Shown piece after piece: positions 6,379-9,191 of a DNA stretch of 9,191 nucleotides. The notes beneath the pieces are model-generated. The model was not told where the DNA came from. It was given only the letters and a program-made list of their open reading frames with translations, and ran no database searches. A program made the translations under genes and the position numbers. Position 1 is the stretch's first letter, and every line of letters starts with the position of its first letter. Source of the stretch: Verrucomicrobia bacterium GWC2_42_7 (GTDB taxonomy: Bacteria; Verrucomicrobiota; Verrucomicrobiia; Opitutales; GWC2-42-7-A); assembly GCA_001831055.1 (NCBI GenBank), contig MIDO01000128.1, forward strand, positions 1 to 9,191, given 5' to 3'.

Positions 6379-7557
6379 ATGAAAAACCATATAATATCTG
6401 ATTGGGCTAGAAACATTACACCGTCGCTGACACTGGCAATCGACTCTAAGGCAAAGGCGCTGAAGGCCTCGGGGGAAGATGTTTGTAATTTTAGTTCGGG
6501 AGAACCGGATTTTGATACGCCAGACTTTATTAAAGAAGCCTGTATCCGCGCCATTAGGGAGGGAAAGACAAAGTATATTGATTCCTCTGGGCTTCTCGAA
6601 CTTCGAAAAGCTGTTGCAGAAAAGGCTTCTTGTGAAAACAAGATTCTGTCTCTGACTGAAAAAAACGTCGTCATTAGCGCAGGAGCAAAATACTCATGCT
6701 ATCTCGCTATTTTAGCCACTTGCCAGCCAGGGTGTGAAGTTTTGATTCCTTCTCCTTTCTGGCTGAGCTATCCAGAAATGGTTAAGTTGTCCGGGGCGAC
6801 GCCAAAGTTCATAGAGACATCGATAGAATCTGGCTTCAAAATTACAGCATCCCAATTAAAAAAGGCTATCACACCCCAAACGCGGATGTTGATTCTTAAC
6901 AATCCTTCAAATCCAACGGGCATCGTTTATACCAGAAGAGAATTGGAGGACTTAGTCGAAGTCGCCATTGCCTCCAATATATTGATCTTATCCGATGAGA
7001 TCTACGAAAACCTCGTATACGATGATGCACAACACGTGAGTCCTGCATCTTTTTCAGAAGAAGCTCGCAATCAAATAATTACCATTTCAGGCTTCAGCAA
7101 GACTTTTGCAATGACCGGTTGGCGATTGGGCACACTTATTGCAAACGAGACCCTTGCAAAAGCAGTTGGAAACATTCAGAGCCATACAACCTCCAATGCC
7201 ACAACCTTTGTCCAATATGGAGCCCTATCGTGCTACACACAAAAAGACGAAGCAACCTCCTTTCTAAAAAAGATGAGGCAAATCTTTGATGAACGCAGGC
7301 AGTTGCTAATGAATGGGTTACAAAATCTACCCTATTTTGAATGCATTCCGACAAAAGGGGCCTTTTATCTTTTCCCCAAAATAACGGCATCTGGCATGAC
7401 CTCCTCTGCCTTCGCCAACAAACTGCTCGACGAAGCAAAGATTGCTGTCGTTCCGGGCCTTGCGTTCGGAAACGATCAACACATTCGCTTCAGCTACGCG
7501 ACTTCTCAGGAAACTATAGAAAAAGCCCTCAAACGCATGCGAATTTGTTTGCAGTAA
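6379..7557 (+). CDS. Aspartate aminotransferase, class I subgroup Ib (PLP-dependent)
   Basis: A 392-aa cytoplasmic fold-type I aminotransferase moving an amino group between aspartate (or related acidic or aromatic donors) and 2-oxoglutarate. The N-terminal SGEPDFDTPDFIKEA is typical of subgroup Ib. NNPSNPTG (174-181) supplies N178, SDEIY supplies D206 (pyridine nitrogen) and Y209, K241 in SGFSKTFAMTGWRLG forms the Schiff base, and R370 in HIRFSYATS binds the substrate carboxylate. All key residues are intact. The frame is open upstream to an ATG at 6256, but those 41 codons are simply the translated repeat element, so MKNHIISDWARN at 6379, which matches the family's N-terminus, is the start. 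No Shine-Dalgarno is present; the leader is A-rich (ACAACAAAAAACA). Prephenate or aromatic transamination cannot be excluded from sequence alone. With mdh nearby, both enzymes share oxaloacetate, but no operon is evident. Confidence 0.9.
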   Translation: MKNHIISDWARNITPSLTLAIDSKAKALKASGEDVCNFSSGEPDFDTPDFIKEACIRAIREGKTKYIDSSGLLELRKAVAEKASCENKILSLTEKNVVISAGAKYSCYLAILATCQPGCEVLIPSPFWLSYPEMVKLSGATPKFIETSIESGFKITASQLKKAITPQTRMLILNNPSNPTGIVYTRRELEDLVEVAIASNILILSDEIYENLVYDDAQHVSPASFSEEARNQIITISGFSKTFAMTGWRLGTLIANETLAKAVGNIQSHTTSNATTFVQYGALSCYTQKDEATSFLKKMRQIFDERRQLLMNGLQNLPYFECIPTKGAFYLFPKITASGMTSSAFANKLLDEAKIAVVPGLAFGNDQHIRFSYATSQETIEKALKRMRICLQ

Positions 7558-7593
7558 GAAGTTAGTACATTAAGGATAATGGGATAAATACTT

Positions 7594-8042
7594 GGGGAAA
7601 CCCATTTTGGTCCCCCAAAATGGGTTTCCCCGAACCCCTTCCGAAAAGGAGTTATTTCGCCAGAGTAAAATCTATCGATTTTACTCTGGCGAAAGGGATT
7701 TTTTATTCTTTATTCTTCTTATAAAAGCTGAGATTAGAGACATCCAACTTACAGATTTTAATCGCCAAATAAGTACAACTCCTTTGACTCCAAAGAAATT
7801 AAAAAAATGTATTTCGCGTAAGTAAAATCGGCAGATTTTATTTGCGCGAAATATAACTCCTTTTCGGAAAGGACTAGAAAAACGTCAGTTCAAGATTTTG
7901 AGAAGGCGGGCAAGGTGAACACGACCGAGCGTACATACGTACGTGAGGAAGTGTGAATCCGCTGCCCAACGCACTCAGAAATTGAAATCACGTTTTTCTG
8001 CTTGGGGAAACCCTTTCTGGGGGACCAAAAGTAGTTTCCTCC
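7594..8042. repeat. Composite H1-H2-core-H2-H1 element split by a family 2 insertion
   Basis: The left half is the best preserved module in the window. H1 at 7594-7631 has 17 perfect pairs (GGGGAAACCCATTTTGG, loop TCCC), the linker is CCCCTTCCGAAAAGGAG, and H2 at 7655-7694 has 18 perfect pairs (TTTCGCCAGAGTAAAATC, loop TATC). The core has a stray half-H2 at 7752-7770 (CAGATTTTAATCGCCAAAT), matching the arm at 1800-1818. The right half is H2 at 7811-7852 (ATTTCGCG..AAGTAAAATC), linker ACTCCTTTTCGGAAAGG, then a 128-bp family 2 element, then the missing H1 at 8004-8042, which is degenerate. It fills the spacer between the aminotransferase and dxs. Confidence 0.8.
7874..8001 (+). repeat. Complete family 2 MITE-like element inside a family 1 module
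   Basis: 128 bp, the same length as the nested copy at 3365. Terminal inverted repeats are AGAAAAACGTCAGTTCAAG on the left and, inverted, AGAAAAACGTGATTTCAAT on the right, continuing to TTTTGAG/CTCAGAAA. The interior has GGCGGGCAAGGTGAACACG, ACCGAGCGTACATACGTACG and GTGTGAATCCGCTGCCCAACG, in the same order as the copy at 2871. The inner GCGGGCA/TGCCCAACGC pairing makes the whole element a fold-back. It separates a linker from its H1 hairpin. Confidence 0.8.
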
Positions 8043-8080
8043 AAATCTCCTTCCCTTGCCCTCCTAAAAATTTAGTAACA

Positions 8081-9191
8081 ATGCTTGAAAACATCAAATC
8101 ACCAGAAGACATTAAGTCCTTTACGATTGAAGAATTGACGTCGTTGGCGACGGACATTCGTCAGGAAATCATTCATGTTGTTTCAAAAAATGGGGGGCAC
8201 CTGGCGTCGAATTTGGGGGTTGTAGAGCTTTCACTGGCGCTGCACTATGTTTTTTCGACCCCTAAGGACAATTTTATTTTTGATGTTTCTCATCAGGGTT
8301 ATGTACATAAGTTGTTGACAGGCAGGAAGGATGATTTTCATACACTCCGCCAAACGGATGGGCTTAGTGGGTTTTTATCAAGAAAAGAAAGTTCGCACGA
8401 TGCCTTCGGAGCAGGGCATGCGGGAACGGCTCTTTCTGCAGCTTTAGGGATGGCAGTTGGGAGGGACTTGCGACTTTCGGACGAACACGTGGTTGCTGTT
8501 ATTGGAGATGCCTCATTAACTTGTGGGATCTCTATGGAGGCAATGAACAACATTGCTCACCAAACCAAGCGCTTAATCATTGTCCTTAATGATAACAAGT
8601 GGGCCATTGCTAAGAACGTAGGCGCCATTGCTACCTATCTAAATGAGTTGATAAAAAATCCCACCTACAACACGCTTCATGGTAAACTCGAGCACTGGTT
8701 AAAAAAGATACCGCTGGGAGAAACGCTTATTCGGTGGGGTTCCGTTCTAAAGTCAGAAGCCAAAGATTTATTTGTTCCTGCGTCTCTTTTTGAAAAATAT
8801 GGGCTCCGTTATGTAGGTCCGATCGATGGTCATAATATGGCCACGCTCATAGAATACTTGGAATTCTGCAAAAAATCGGATACGCCCATCCTCTTGCATA
8901 TCCACACCATTAAAGGGAAAGGACTTCCAGATGCCCATAAAAACCCAGAAAAATTCCATGGGCTTAACCCTCAATCCCCTACCCCCAATGAAGCCAAAAA
9001 CTACCAAGATGTCTTTGGTTCGACAATTTCTTCCCTTGCGAGAAAAAATCCAAAAATAATTGCCATTACAGCTGCGATGCGCTCAGGAACAGGGCTTTCT
9101 TCTTTCGCAACAGAATTTCCAACCCAATTTTTTGATGTAGGCATTGCAGAAGAACATGCGGTCATTTTTGCCGCAGCTATGGCAACAAAAG
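8081..9191 (+). CDS. dxs: 1-deoxy-D-xylulose-5-phosphate synthase, 5' part
   Basis: The first enzyme of the MEP pathway to isoprenoids: thiamine-diphosphate-dependent condensation of pyruvate with glyceraldehyde 3-phosphate. 370 codons are in the window, of roughly 620 expected. Visible are GGHLASNLGVVEL (H40), DVSHQGYVHKLLTGR (H71), GAGHAGTALSAALGMA, the ThDP/Mg motif GDASLTCG (D143) with NDN (170-172), YVGPIDGH, HTIKGKG, and the start of the pyrimidine domain TAAMRSGTGL...DVGIAEEHAV with catalytic E357. Compared with E. coli, GDGA is GDAS, GHSST is GHAGT, DVGHQ is DVSHQ and AEQHAV is AEEHAV. I recall the first two differences from PVC-group enzymes, so they suggest lineage rather than loss of function. 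The ATG at 8081 gives the expected N-terminus; no Shine-Dalgarno is seen. A repeat hairpin ends 38 bp upstream. No xseB is seen ahead of it. Confidence 0.95.
   Translation, partial: MLENIKSPEDIKSFTIEELTSLATDIRQEIIHVVSKNGGHLASNLGVVELSLALHYVFSTPKDNFIFDVSHQGYVHKLLTGRKDDFHTLRQTDGLSGFLSRKESSHDAFGAGHAGTALSAALGMAVGRDLRLSDEHVVAVIGDASLTCGISMEAMNNIAHQTKRLIIVLNDNKWAIAKNVGAIATYLNELIKNPTYNTLHGKLEHWLKKIPLGETLIRWGSVLKSEAKDLFVPASLFEKYGLRYVGPIDGHNMATLIEYLEFCKKSDTPILLHIHTIKGKGLPDAHKNPEKFHGLNPQSPTPNEAKNYQDVFGSTISSLARKNPKIIAITAAMRSGTGLSSFATEFPTQFFDVGIAEEHAVIFAAAMATK

Overview
The window looks like a chromosomal segment of a moderately AT-rich Gram-negative bacterium, most likely of the PVC superphylum. The malate dehydrogenase, type Ib aspartate aminotransferase, LolA-like periplasmic protein and DXS resemble what I recall of Verrucomicrobiota (Opitutae-like) proteins best, with environmental Chlamydiota as the second choice. 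This placement rests on protein motifs remembered from these groups, not on a search.

Layout. Positions 1-2523 hold two minus-strand genes: a partial MptE-like/DUF115 'motility accessory factor' (Maf) family protein, and upstream of it an unrecognised 204-residue protein with a clear Shine-Dalgarno. Positions 2524-4041 are a gene-poor stretch of about 1.5 kb. It contains tRNA-Glu(UUC) on the minus strand with a good sigma-70-type promoter, embedded in repeats. From 4042 onward four plus-strand genes follow: mdh, a LolA-like exported protein, a class I aminotransferase, and the first 370 codons of dxs. They are housekeeping genes of central carbon, amino-acid and isoprenoid metabolism plus one envelope protein, and they do not form an obvious pathway operon. 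Spacers of 233, 256 and 523 bp separate the four plus-strand genes.

The striking content is between the genes. Two repeat families account for much of the intergenic DNA. Family 1 is a two-hairpin module of roughly 100 bp: hairpin H1 has GGAAACC-type arms and hairpin H2 has an AAAATC/GATTTT core, joined by a pyrimidine-rich linker containing CTTTTCGG or CTTTTCTTT. Modules are arranged as inverted pairs (H1-H2-core-H2-H1), which fill each of the four gene-gene spacers outside the tRNA region, so that hairpins closely bracket the coding sequences. One H1 contains the mdh stop codon. Family 2 is a 128-bp fold-back element with terminal inverted repeats (GCAGAAA...TTTCTGC) and a central CGTACxTACGTACG motif. 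It resembles a miniature inverted-repeat transposable element. There are six copies or fragments; one copy is nested inside another, and one splits a family 1 module. Both arrangements point to past mobility.

A second compositional feature is shared by all six protein genes on both strands: the 5' part of the coding strand is rich in G (and often T), while the 3' part shifts toward C. I see no CRISPR array, transposase, phage gene or replication origin.
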